Shown here in pieces: positions 43,598-50,239 of a stretch of DNA of 64,000 bases (its first letter is position 1; the number at the start of each line of letters is the position of its first letter). Both the position numbers and the translations under genes were made by a program. This DNA is from Leifsonia poae (lineage in GTDB: Bacteria; Actinomycetota; Actinomycetes; Actinomycetales; Microbacteriaceae), in contig NZ_JAIHLP010000002.1 in the NCBI RefSeq assembly GCF_020009625.1, positions 3,844,001-3,908,000 on the forward strand. The letters run 5' to 3'. The notes below the pieces were generated by a model, which had not been told where the DNA came from, ran no database searches, and saw only the letters and a program-made list of their open reading frames with translations.

Positions 43598-45112
43598 ATG
43601 AGTTTTCTCGAATACGCACCGGCCCCCGAGTCGCGGTCGATCCTGAACCTGCGCGACAGCTACGGCCTGTTCATCGACGGCGAATTCGTCGCCGGCAACG
43701 GCACGCCGTTCCAAACCATCTCGCCCGCCACAGAGGAGCGCATCGCCACCATCGCGACAGCGAGCACCGCCGATGTCGACACGGCCGTCTCAGCCGCCCG
43801 CCGCTCCTACGAGCGGGTCTGGTCGCGGATGAGCGGCAGCGACCGCGGCAAGTACCTGTTCCGCATCGCCCGTCTCGTGCAGGAGCGCGCTCGCGAGCTC
43901 GCCGTCGCCGAGAGCCTCGACAACGGCAAGCCCATCAAGGAGAGCCGGGATGTGGATGTCCCCCTGGTCGCCGCCTGGTTCTTCTACTACGCGGGATGGG
44001 CCGACAAGCTCGACCACGCCGGCGTCGGCCCCGCGCCGCGCGCCCTCGGCGTCGCCGCACAGGTGATCCCGTGGAACTTCCCGCTGCTCATGCTGGCGTG
44101 GAAGATCGCCCCGGCCCTCGCGGCGGGCAACACTGTGGTGCTCAAGCCGGCGGAGACCACCTCGCTCACCGCGCTCCTCTTCGCGGAGATCGTGCAGCAG
44201 GCGGATCTGCCCGCCGGCGTGGTGAACATCGTCACCGGCGCCGGTGAGACCGGCCGCGACCTGGTCAGCCACCCGGACGTCAACAAGGTCGCCTTCACCG
44301 GTTCCACCGCCGTCGGCCGGGAGATCGCGCGGTCCGTCGCCGGAACCGACAAGAAGCTCACGCTTGAACTCGGCGGCAAGGCGGCGAACATCGTCTTCGA
44401 TGACGCGCCGATCGACCAGGCCGTCGAAGGCATCGTCAACGGCATCTTCTTCAACCAGGGTCACGTGTGCTGCGCGGGCAGCCGCCTCCTGGTACAGGAG
44501 TCGATCCACGACGAGGTCGTCAACCGCCTCAAGACGCGATTGTCGACCCTGCGCCTCGGCGACCCGCTCGACAAGAACACCGACATCGGGGCGATCAACA
44601 GCGCCGAGCAGTTGCAGCGCATCCGCGAACTCTCCGACATCGGCGAGGCCGAGGGGGCCGAGCGCTGGACCGCCGACTGCGTCATCCCGGAGAACGGGTT
44701 CTGGTTCGCGCCGACCATCTTCGACAATGTCTCCACCAGCCACCGGATCGCCCGGGAGGAGATCTTCGGGCCGGTGCTCTCCGTGCTCACATTCCGCACC
44801 CCGGCGGAGGCGATCGCCAAGGCGAACAACACGCCATACGGGCTGTCGGCCGGAATCTGGTCAGACAAGGGCAGCCGTATTCTCGCCGTCGCCGACAAGC
44901 TGCGCGCCGGAGTGATCTGGGCCAACACCTTCAACCGGTTCGATCCTGCCAGCCCGTTCGGCGGCTACAAGGAGTCCGGCTACGGGCGCGAGGGAGGGCG
45001 CCACGGGCTGGCGGCCTACCTGAAGCCGGGCCGGGCACTGCCGGCGGTCTCGACCCGCGCATCCACCTCGACCTCGTCGACCACATCGACCCGCAAGGGA
45101 GCCAAGAAATGA
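43598..45112 (+). CDS. Aldehyde dehydrogenase (full length)
   Basis: A 504-residue NAD(P)-dependent aldehyde dehydrogenase. PWNFPLLMLAWKIAPALAAG binds the cofactor, the general base Glu is in LELGGKAANIVFDD, and the catalytic Cys is in FNQGHVCCAGSR. GGYKESGYGREGG closes the fold. Ser/Thr-rich tail at the end. Downstream of deoC it probably oxidises acetaldehyde or a related product. The stop overlaps the start of the next gene (ATGA). Confidence 0.93.
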   Translation: MSFLEYAPAPESRSILNLRDSYGLFIDGEFVAGNGTPFQTISPATEERIATIATASTADVDTAVSAARRSYERVWSRMSGSDRGKYLFRIARLVQERARELAVAESLDNGKPIKESRDVDVPLVAAWFFYYAGWADKLDHAGVGPAPRALGVAAQVIPWNFPLLMLAWKIAPALAAGNTVVLKPAETTSLTALLFAEIVQQADLPAGVVNIVTGAGETGRDLVSHPDVNKVAFTGSTAVGREIARSVAGTDKKLTLELGGKAANIVFDDAPIDQAVEGIVNGIFFNQGHVCCAGSRLLVQESIHDEVVNRLKTRLSTLRLGDPLDKNTDIGAINSAEQLQRIRELSDIGEAEGAERWTADCVIPENGFWFAPTIFDNVSTSHRIAREEIFGPVLSVLTFRTPAEAIAKANNTPYGLSAGIWSDKGSRILAVADKLRAGVIWANTFNRFDPASPFGGYKESGYGREGGRHGLAAYLKPGRALPAVSTRASTSTSSTTSTRKGAKK

Positions 45113-45969
45113 GCCGCCTGACCGTGCCGAAGACGTACAAGCTCTACATCGGGGGCGCGTTCCCGCGCAGCGAGTCCGGCCGCACCACTGAGGTGCGGTC
45201 GGCCACGGGTGTGTTCCTCGCGAATGCCGCCAAGGCCTCCCGCAAAGACGCCCGTGACGCCGTCGTGGCGGCCCGCGCGGCCCTCGGTGGATGGGCGGGG
45301 GCGACCGCGTACAACCGCGGCCAGGTGCTCTACCGCATCGCGGAGCTGCTCGAAGGTCGTCGCGCCCAGTTCGTGGACGAGATCGTGCAGTCCGAAGGCC
45401 TCACCGCCGCGGCCGCCGGTGCGCAGGTCGACGAGGCGATCGACCGCTGGGTCTGGTACGCGGGCTGGGCCGACAAGTTCGCCCAGGTCGTGGGGAACGC
45501 CAACCCGGTCTCCGGCCCGTACTTCAACATCTCGGTGCCGGAACCGACCGGGGTCGTTGCGATCGTCGCACCGCAGGACTCCAGCCTGCTCGGCTTCGTG
45601 AGCGCGATCGCACCGGCCCTAGTCGCCGGCAACACGGTCGTGGTCGTGGCGAGCGAGCGATTCCCGCTATCGGCCATCAGCCTCAGCGAGGTGCTGGCGA
45701 CCAGTGACGTCCCGGGCGGGGTCGTCAACATCCTGACCGGTTCGCCGGCCGAGATCGCGCCGTGGCTGGCCTCCCACGCCGATGTGAACGCGCTGGACCT
45801 GGTGGGCGCGGGAGAGCTCGACTGGGTCGACCTGCAGATCGCCGCTGCTGACACGCTCAAGCGCGTGCTGCCGCCGGAGAACGGCGTTGAGGCGGCCTCG
45901 CCGGCGCTCGACCGCATCGCGTTCTTCACCGAGACGAAGACGGTCTGGCACACCAAGTCGCTCATCTGA
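45109..45969 (+). CDS. Half-length aldehyde dehydrogenase-like protein without catalytic Cys
   Basis: A 286-residue relative of the preceding enzyme. It covers only the N-terminal cofactor-binding part (YKLYIGGAFPRSESG, VWYAGWADKFAQVVGN, EPTGVVAIVAPQDSSLLGFVSAIAPALVAGNTVV, PGGVVNILTG) and ends before the Cys-bearing catalytic domain. I see no frameshifted remainder downstream. It is coupled to the full-length gene by ATGA overlap, so a regulatory or scaffold subunit is plausible. The longer open frame back to 44467 is a shadow. Confidence 0.85.
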   Translation: MSRLTVPKTYKLYIGGAFPRSESGRTTEVRSATGVFLANAAKASRKDARDAVVAARAALGGWAGATAYNRGQVLYRIAELLEGRRAQFVDEIVQSEGLTAAAAGAQVDEAIDRWVWYAGWADKFAQVVGNANPVSGPYFNISVPEPTGVVAIVAPQDSSLLGFVSAIAPALVAGNTVVVVASERFPLSAISLSEVLATSDVPGGVVNILTGSPAEIAPWLASHADVNALDLVGAGELDWVDLQIAAADTLKRVLPPENGVEAASPALDRIAFFTETKTVWHTKSLI

Positions 45970-45981
45970 CACATCCATCGG

Positions 45982-46033
45982 GGTGGCGCGAATCGCCGTG
46001 CGATCACCTGGTCGCACGGCGATTCGCGCCACC
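45982..46033. repeat. Perfect 22-bp inverted repeat, copy A of a dispersed family
   Basis: The arms at 45982-46003 and 46012-46033 are exact reverse complements over 22 bases, with an eight-base loop that itself can pair. It is 12 bases after the aldehyde dehydrogenase stop and could act as a terminator. It shares CGAATYGCCGTGYGRTCA with the palindrome at 29962-29999. Confidence 0.85.
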
Positions 46034-46136
46034 GTGTTCGGGTGATGAGGTCGAGAACTCGGGACCGTCGGGCTCCGGTGCACTGGCGCGCACCCCGATC
46101 CCGGGGGAGGATGGGGGAAGAACGTGAGGAGGTGCG

Positions 46137-46706
46137 ATGTCGGATGCGGCACCGATGGCCTTCGTCGGCGACAGTCTCACGCAGGGTGGGGACTGGCAGA
46201 CGTGGCTACCAGGAGAGACGGTCTACAACTTCGGTGTCGGCGGTGACGCCACCGACGATGTGATCGCTCGTCTCGATGATGTGATCGGCGCTCGCCCGGC
46301 GGTCGTCGCCCTGCTGATCGGCACCAACGACCTCGCCTGGCGGCGCTCCGTCGAGCATGTGGTGCGCAACGTGGAGACGATCCTTGTGACGCTGCGGCGG
46401 GAGCTGCCCGAGGTGCGCATCCTGGTGCAGTCGGTGCTGCCGCGCGGGCACGAGTTCGCCGACCAGATCCGAGACATCAACCGGCATCTGTGGCAGTTCG
46501 CGCCGACGGTGTACGCCCATTGGCTCGACCTCTGGCCGGCTCTGGCCCTGGAAGACGGTGAATTGAACCCGGCGTACAGCGACGACCGGCTGCACCTCAA
46601 CGCGGAGGGCTACCGCATCTGGGTGGACGAACTCGTCCCCGCCCTGGAGCGGGTGCGCCAGCTGCCCCCGACGAGCCGCGCGATCACCCTGCCCGATCTC
46701 GGCTGA
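46137..46706 (+). CDS. SGNH/GDSL-type hydrolase
   Basis: A 189-residue esterase-fold protein with no signal peptide. All four SGNH blocks are visible: FVGDSLTQGG (nucleophile Ser), NFGVGGDAT, LLIGTNDLAW and the catalytic Asp-His in DDRLHLNAEG. Family members remove acyl or acetyl groups from lipids, sugars or peptidoglycan. It starts at ATG with GAGGAGG close upstream, an ordinary ribosome site in contrast to the many leaderless neighbours. Confidence 0.9.
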   Translation: MSDAAPMAFVGDSLTQGGDWQTWLPGETVYNFGVGGDATDDVIARLDDVIGARPAVVALLIGTNDLAWRRSVEHVVRNVETILVTLRRELPEVRILVQSVLPRGHEFADQIRDINRHLWQFAPTVYAHWLDLWPALALEDGELNPAYSDDRLHLNAEGYRIWVDELVPALERVRQLPPTSRAITLPDLG

Positions 46707-46711
46707 TCCGG

Positions 46712-48049
46712 TCAGCGGGAGCGGAGGAGTGAGGCGTAGAAGCCGATGCCCCGCAGCCAGGTGCGCACGTGCATCCGTTCGTTGCGGGCGTGGAGAGTCG
46801 CCCGCTCATCACCGCTCATCTCGAACGGCGTGAAACGGTAGACGGCGTCGCTGATCGCGGTGAAATGCCGGCTGTCGCTCGCGCCGAGCATCACGTACGG
46901 GGTCACTATCGCTTCAGGGTGGGCTGTGCGGATAGCGGCCGCCATAGCGTCCCATTCCGGGCCGCTCGTCGGTGAGACGGGGGAGGGTTCGCTCGGGTCG
47001 ACGGCGACGATGCCCACCAGAGGGTCGTGGATCGCTTTGCGGATGTGGGCGAGGGTCTCGGCGACGCTGGAGCCGACCGCGATCCGCACGTTCACCACTG
47101 CCTCGGCTGTTTCGGGCAGTGCGTTCGCCGCCAGGCTGCCGCGGAGCTGCGTGACGGCGGTCGTCGTCCTGACGATCGCGCGCGTCTCGTCGCTCATCCG
47201 GCTGAGCACAGCCACCAGCGCCGGCTTGAGCCGGCGCGCGTTCGTGAACACCGTGCGTAGTGCGCCGCTTGTGTGCGCGCCCAGCGTCTCGACCATCTGC
47301 AGGTTCGTCTCGGAGAGTCGCGCCGGAAAGGGCTTGGCGTTCAGGCGGGTGATCGCGCGTGCGAGTCGAACGGTGGCGGTCAGTCGTGGGGGAGTCGAGG
47401 CGTGTCCGCCGCTCTGTTCGACGGTCAGGCTGATGCTGGTGATGCCCTTCTCACTCACCCCGACGACCGCGATCGGCTCGGTGACTCCGGGGAAGATCCC
47501 CTCGACGACGGCCCCGCCTTCGTCGACCACGAGTGCCGGGCGGATGCCGCGTTCGGTGAGGGTGGCGACGATCGAGATGGCCCCGGAGCCGACCGTCTCC
47601 TCGTCGTGCCCGAAGCTCAGGTACACATCGTTCTCCGGCGTGTATCCGTCGGCGACGAGTGTCTCGACGGCCTCCAGGATGGCGACCAGTGCGCCCTTGT
47701 CGTCGAGGGTGCCCCGGCTCCACAGGACCCTGTCATCGCCGTCGCCCGTGAGTTCTGCCCCGAACGGCGGATGCTGCCAGCCTTCCTCGGTGGCCGGCAC
47801 GACGTCGTAGTGGGCGAGCAGCACCGTCGGGGCGCCCTCGCCCCGCCCTCGCCAGCGGTAGAGCATCGAGTGCCCGTGGAGCTCGCGCTCGAGTGTGCCG
47901 TGCAGAGCGGGGTACAACTCGGGCAGCAGTCCGATGAAGCGGTCGAAGCTCGCCCAGTCGGTCTCGTCGATCGCGTTCCGCGACATGGTCGGCACGCGCA
48001 GAAGCGTGCGGAACCGCTCGAGTGCGGCATCCTCGTCGATCTCGGTCAT
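46712..48049 (-). CDS. M20-family metallopeptidase
   Basis: A 445-residue M20 peptidase (carboxypeptidase/dipeptidase type) with the expected zinc ligands and catalytic residues: VLLAHYDVVP, SRGTLDDKGALVAILEA and FGHDEETVGSGA, then a dimerisation domain and C-terminal GASDSRHFTAI. It hydrolyses small peptides or N-acylated amino acids. It lies 21 bases downstream of the macro-domain gene and probably shares its transcript. Confidence 0.9.
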   Translation of the reverse strand: MTEIDEDAALERFRTLLRVPTMSRNAIDETDWASFDRFIGLLPELYPALHGTLERELHGHSMLYRWRGRGEGAPTVLLAHYDVVPATEEGWQHPPFGAELTGDGDDRVLWSRGTLDDKGALVAILEAVETLVADGYTPENDVYLSFGHDEETVGSGAISIVATLTERGIRPALVVDEGGAVVEGIFPGVTEPIAVVGVSEKGITSISLTVEQSGGHASTPPRLTATVRLARAITRLNAKPFPARLSETNLQMVETLGAHTSGALRTVFTNARRLKPALVAVLSRMSDETRAIVRTTTAVTQLRGSLAANALPETAEAVVNVRIAVGSSVAETLAHIRKAIHDPLVGIVAVDPSEPSPVSPTSGPEWDAMAAAIRTAHPEAIVTPYVMLGASDSRHFTAISDAVYRFTPFEMSGDERATLHARNERMHVRTWLRGIGFYASLLRSR

Positions 48050-48070
48050 CTTCGTTCCCCCGGTTCGTCG

Positions 48071-48598
48071 TCAGTCGCCGCTCGCCGTGCGGAACGCCGC
48101 AAGCGCATCATCGGAGAACAGCACGAACCGCACCCGTTCGACCGGTCCGAAGGATGCGGCAAGCACGGCGCGCACGGTGCTCACGGCGATGCGCGCCGCA
48201 TCGTCCAGCGGCCACCCGTACGCCCCCGCCGAGATGGCAGGAAAGGCCACGCTCGTCGCCTCCAGCTCGCGGGCGACGCGGAGAGAGGAACGGTACGCGT
48301 TCTGCAGCAGCTCGGTGCGATCTTCTTCGGCCGACCAGACCGGGCCCACGGCGTGGATGACCCAGGTCGCGGGCAGGTCGCCCGCGGTCGTGGCCACGGC
48401 CCGGCCGGTGGGAAGCCCGTCGGGCAACGTCGTGGCCCGCAGCTCGCGGCATGCTTCGAGGATGGCCGGCCCTCCGGCGCGGTGAATCGCACCATCGACC
48501 CCGCCGCCGCCCAGCAGCGAGCTGTTCGCTGCGTTGACCACCGCATCCACGTGTTCGAGGGTGATGTCGCCGCGGACGATCTCGATGACGTCGTCCAC
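48071..48598 (-). CDS. Macro-domain protein (ADP-ribose binding / deacetylase type)
   Basis: A 175-residue macro domain of the YmdB/MacroD group: VDAVVNAANSSLLGGGG, VDGAIHRAGG and FPAISAGAYGWPLDDAARIA. Such proteins bind ADP-ribose and often hydrolyse O-acetyl-ADP-ribose or remove mono-ADP-ribose from proteins. The GTG start is four bases after the stop of the CsoR-family gene, so it lies inside a metal- or sulfide-regulated operon. Confidence 0.92.
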   Translation of the reverse strand: MDDVIEIVRGDITLEHVDAVVNAANSSLLGGGGVDGAIHRAGGPAILEACRELRATTLPDGLPTGRAVATTAGDLPATWVIHAVGPVWSAEEDRTELLQNAYRSSLRVARELEATSVAFPAISAGAYGWPLDDAARIAVSTVRAVLAASFGPVERVRFVLFSDDALAAFRTASGD

Positions 48599-48602
48599 GC
48601 TC

Positions 48603-48881
48603 TCAGCCCCGGTTGTTCGACAGCTCGTAGACCTTGAGGAGCTCCACGATCGCGTCGTCGCGCTGGCTGCCCCCTTCGTCGAACATCTCCGAGACGTGGG
48701 TCTTCAGATGGTTCTCCACCAGGAGCTTGTTGAGCGAGCCGAGCGACTTCTGGATGGCCAGGGACTGGGTGATGATGTCGATGCAGTAGTCCTCGTTCTC
48801 GATCATCTTCTCCAGGCCCCTCAGCTGGCCTTCGAGGATGCGCGTGCGGTGCATGGCGCGTTTCTTGATGTCTGCGATCAC
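48603..48881 (-). CDS. CsoR/RcnR-family (DUF156) metal- or sulfur-sensing repressor
   Basis: A 92-residue, all-helical repressor of the CsoR/RcnR/FrmR family (HRTRILEGQLRGLEKMIE, DYCIDIITQSLAIQKSL). The sensor residues are Cys33, His58 and His62. Copper-type CsoR has C-H-C and nickel/cobalt RcnR uses Cys with His ligands, so this C-H-H pattern is closer to RcnR-like metal sensing, with the ligand undetermined. The GTG start follows TATCCT by six bases (leaderless). A palindromic operator sits at 48909-48923, over the -35 region. The macro-domain and M20 genes follow. Confidence 0.9.
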   Translation of the reverse strand: MIADIKKRAMHRTRILEGQLRGLEKMIENEDYCIDIITQSLAIQKSLGSLNKLLVENHLKTHVSEMFDEGGSQRDDAIVELLKVYELSNNRG

Positions 48882-48908
48882 AGCTCCAGGATAGCCCCCG
48901 ATCCCTCA

Positions 48909-48923
48909 TACCCCACTGGGGTA
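48909..48923. promoter_or_regulatory. CsoR-family operator TACCCC-N3-GGGGTA
   Basis: A perfect palindrome with six-base arms and a G-tract centre, of the form known for CsoR/RcnR-type repressors. It begins 16 bases upstream of the TATCCT -10 of the repressor gene and so covers its -35 region. A related but imperfect site (TACCCC-AGAAC-GGGG) lies at 49079-49093, toward the RbsD-like gene. The rest of 48924-49156 shows G-rich stretches and a possible TATCCT -10 at 49120. Confidence 0.8.
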
Positions 48924-49171
48924 CATATCGCCGCCGGGTCGTGATTCTGCTCCCCGGATCGGCTCCCGCCTCTCGGGTGGGATTTCGGGTAACACGACGT
49001 CACATTCGCGCGCCGAGCAGGGCTTTAAGTCGGGTGGAATTCCGGATCGCGGGGCGGCGCCTGGCCTCTCGGCGACATTACCCCAGAACGGGGGGTGGGG
49101 GAGGACATACTGGGGGGTCTATCCTCCAGCTAGGGGTTGAGAAATATTCGTTTTACAGGAAAGGCCCGACT

Positions 49172-49597
49172 TTGCTGAAGAACCTCAGCCCGCTGCTGTC
49201 TGGTGCGCTCTTGAGCGCGCTGGATTCCATGGACGATGGCGACATGCTTACCCTTGTCGGCAGCGGCTATCCAGTGCAAGAAATAGTTTCACCCGTCATT
49301 CATCTTGGAGAGGTGACAACAGAGGCCGCGGCGGACGCGATCCTCAGTGTGTTCCCTCTCGACAACGCAGACCCGTCGCCGATCATGTTCCTCGATCTCG
49401 GCGGAGAACCGTACGATGTGCCCGACGTGGCGTTCGCAGTGAATGGCATCGCGTCCGATGCCGAACTTCGCCGCGTCGCAATGACACGTCTGGAGCTCGA
49501 CGACTTCGTCGCGCTCGCCCGCCAATCCGTGGTCACCGTACGAGTGGGGTCCGACGCCCCGCCCTGTGCGTTCCTGCTGCGAAAAGGCTCCTGCTAA
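49172..49597 (+). CDS. RbsD/FucU-family protein lacking catalytic residues
   Basis: A 141-residue protein. I choose the TTG at 49172 (LLKNLSPLLSGALLSALD), which aligns with the start of FucU-type sugar mutarotases and has AGGAAAGG seven bases upstream; the open frame back to 48941 adds an Arg-rich non-conserved stretch. The family's active-site positions are changed: M-G-H-G-D reads MDDGD, the D-A-N/H-F-P block reads GSGYP and the Y-x-N of the C-terminal strand reads PCA. The fold is probably kept but mutarotase activity is unlikely. No sugar genes are adjacent, and codon use is less GC-rich than its neighbours. Confidence 0.7.
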   Translation: MLKNLSPLLSGALLSALDSMDDGDMLTLVGSGYPVQEIVSPVIHLGEVTTEAAADAILSVFPLDNADPSPIMFLDLGGEPYDVPDVAFAVNGIASDAELRRVAMTRLELDDFVALARQSVVTVRVGSDAPPCAFLLRKGSC

Positions 49598-49613
49598 TCA
49601 CACACAGCCTGCG

Positions 49614-49646
49614 GCTCCGCCCGTGCCCTCTCGGCGCGGGCGGAGC
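49614..49646. terminator. 14-bp hairpin after the RbsD-like gene
   Basis: GCTCCGCCCGTGCC (49614-49627) pairs with GGCGCGGGCGGAGC (49633-49646) with one G-U wobble and a CTCTC loop. It lies 17 bases past the stop codon and is the best terminator-like structure in this gap. Confidence 0.75.
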
Positions 49647-49685
49647 GGCATTCCTCCACAGGCCGCTGCCGTAGACTCGATTCCC

Positions 49686-50030
49686 GTGTCACGACCAGCA
49701 TCCCAACAGCCCGCCTTCAGCCGTGTCGCGCTCGCGCCCGGACTGCTCGGCGCCATCGTGCTCATCGCCGGTCTCGCCCTGGTGGGTGGCGACTGGTACC
49801 TCTACGTCCAATACGCGACGGCCATCCTCGCGTTGATCCTCTGTGTCTTCGCTGGGCAGGCGAAGCAGTGGTGGTGGTTCGTCGGTTTGATCCCCGTCGC
49901 CGTCATCTGGAACCCGGTGTGGCCCATCCCGTTCGACGAGGTCGTGCTCCGCGGGCTCCACATCGCCGGCGCGGTGCTGTTCATCGCGGTCGCCGTGAAC
50001 GTGAAAGTGCCGACAGATCCCCGCCGCTGA
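49686..50030 (+). CDS. Small membrane protein (DUF6804-like)
   Basis: A 114-residue protein with four hydrophobic helices and a characteristic GQAKQWWWFVGLIPVAVIWNPVWPI segment. It resembles the uncharacterised DUF6804 family; that name is from memory and should be treated as tentative. The GTG at 49686 follows TAGACT by eight bases, so I prefer it over the longer frame that starts inside the previous gene. Confidence 0.72.
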   Translation: MSRPASQQPAFSRVALAPGLLGAIVLIAGLALVGGDWYLYVQYATAILALILCVFAGQAKQWWWFVGLIPVAVIWNPVWPIPFDEVVLRGLHIAGAVLFIAVAVNVKVPTDPRR

Positions 50031-50065
50031 CGGCTTGGCGTGTGGCCGTCGGGCGCAACCTCGCG

Positions 50066-50110
50066 TAAACTGATCCCGTGCCACCGCTGTTTCGATGAAG
50101 ACGGTGGCGC
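50066..50110 (+). promoter_or_regulatory. Leaderless six-codon reading frame inside a hairpin ahead of the SNF2 gene
   Basis: A TAAACT -10 (50066-50071) is followed six bases later by GTG, exactly as at the leaderless genes here. That GTG opens a frame of six codons (M-P-P-L-F-R, stop at 50096-50098). Its first nine bases (50078-50086) pair with 50102-50110 to form a stem whose 15-base loop contains the rest of the frame. The helicase ATG is 162 bases from the putative transcript start. Translation of the micro-frame would open the hairpin. The role as a leader peptide is inference. Confidence 0.45.
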
Positions 50111-50239
50111 GACCGTCGGCGTCAGCATCCGGATTCTGCATCCGGTCGCCGCGTCGAACCTCGTACGTCTACCGGCGTCCCGCCCTCCGCGGTGGTGACC
50201 CACGCGGTCGTCCGGCGACCGCCCGCTCTCTGGAGGACC

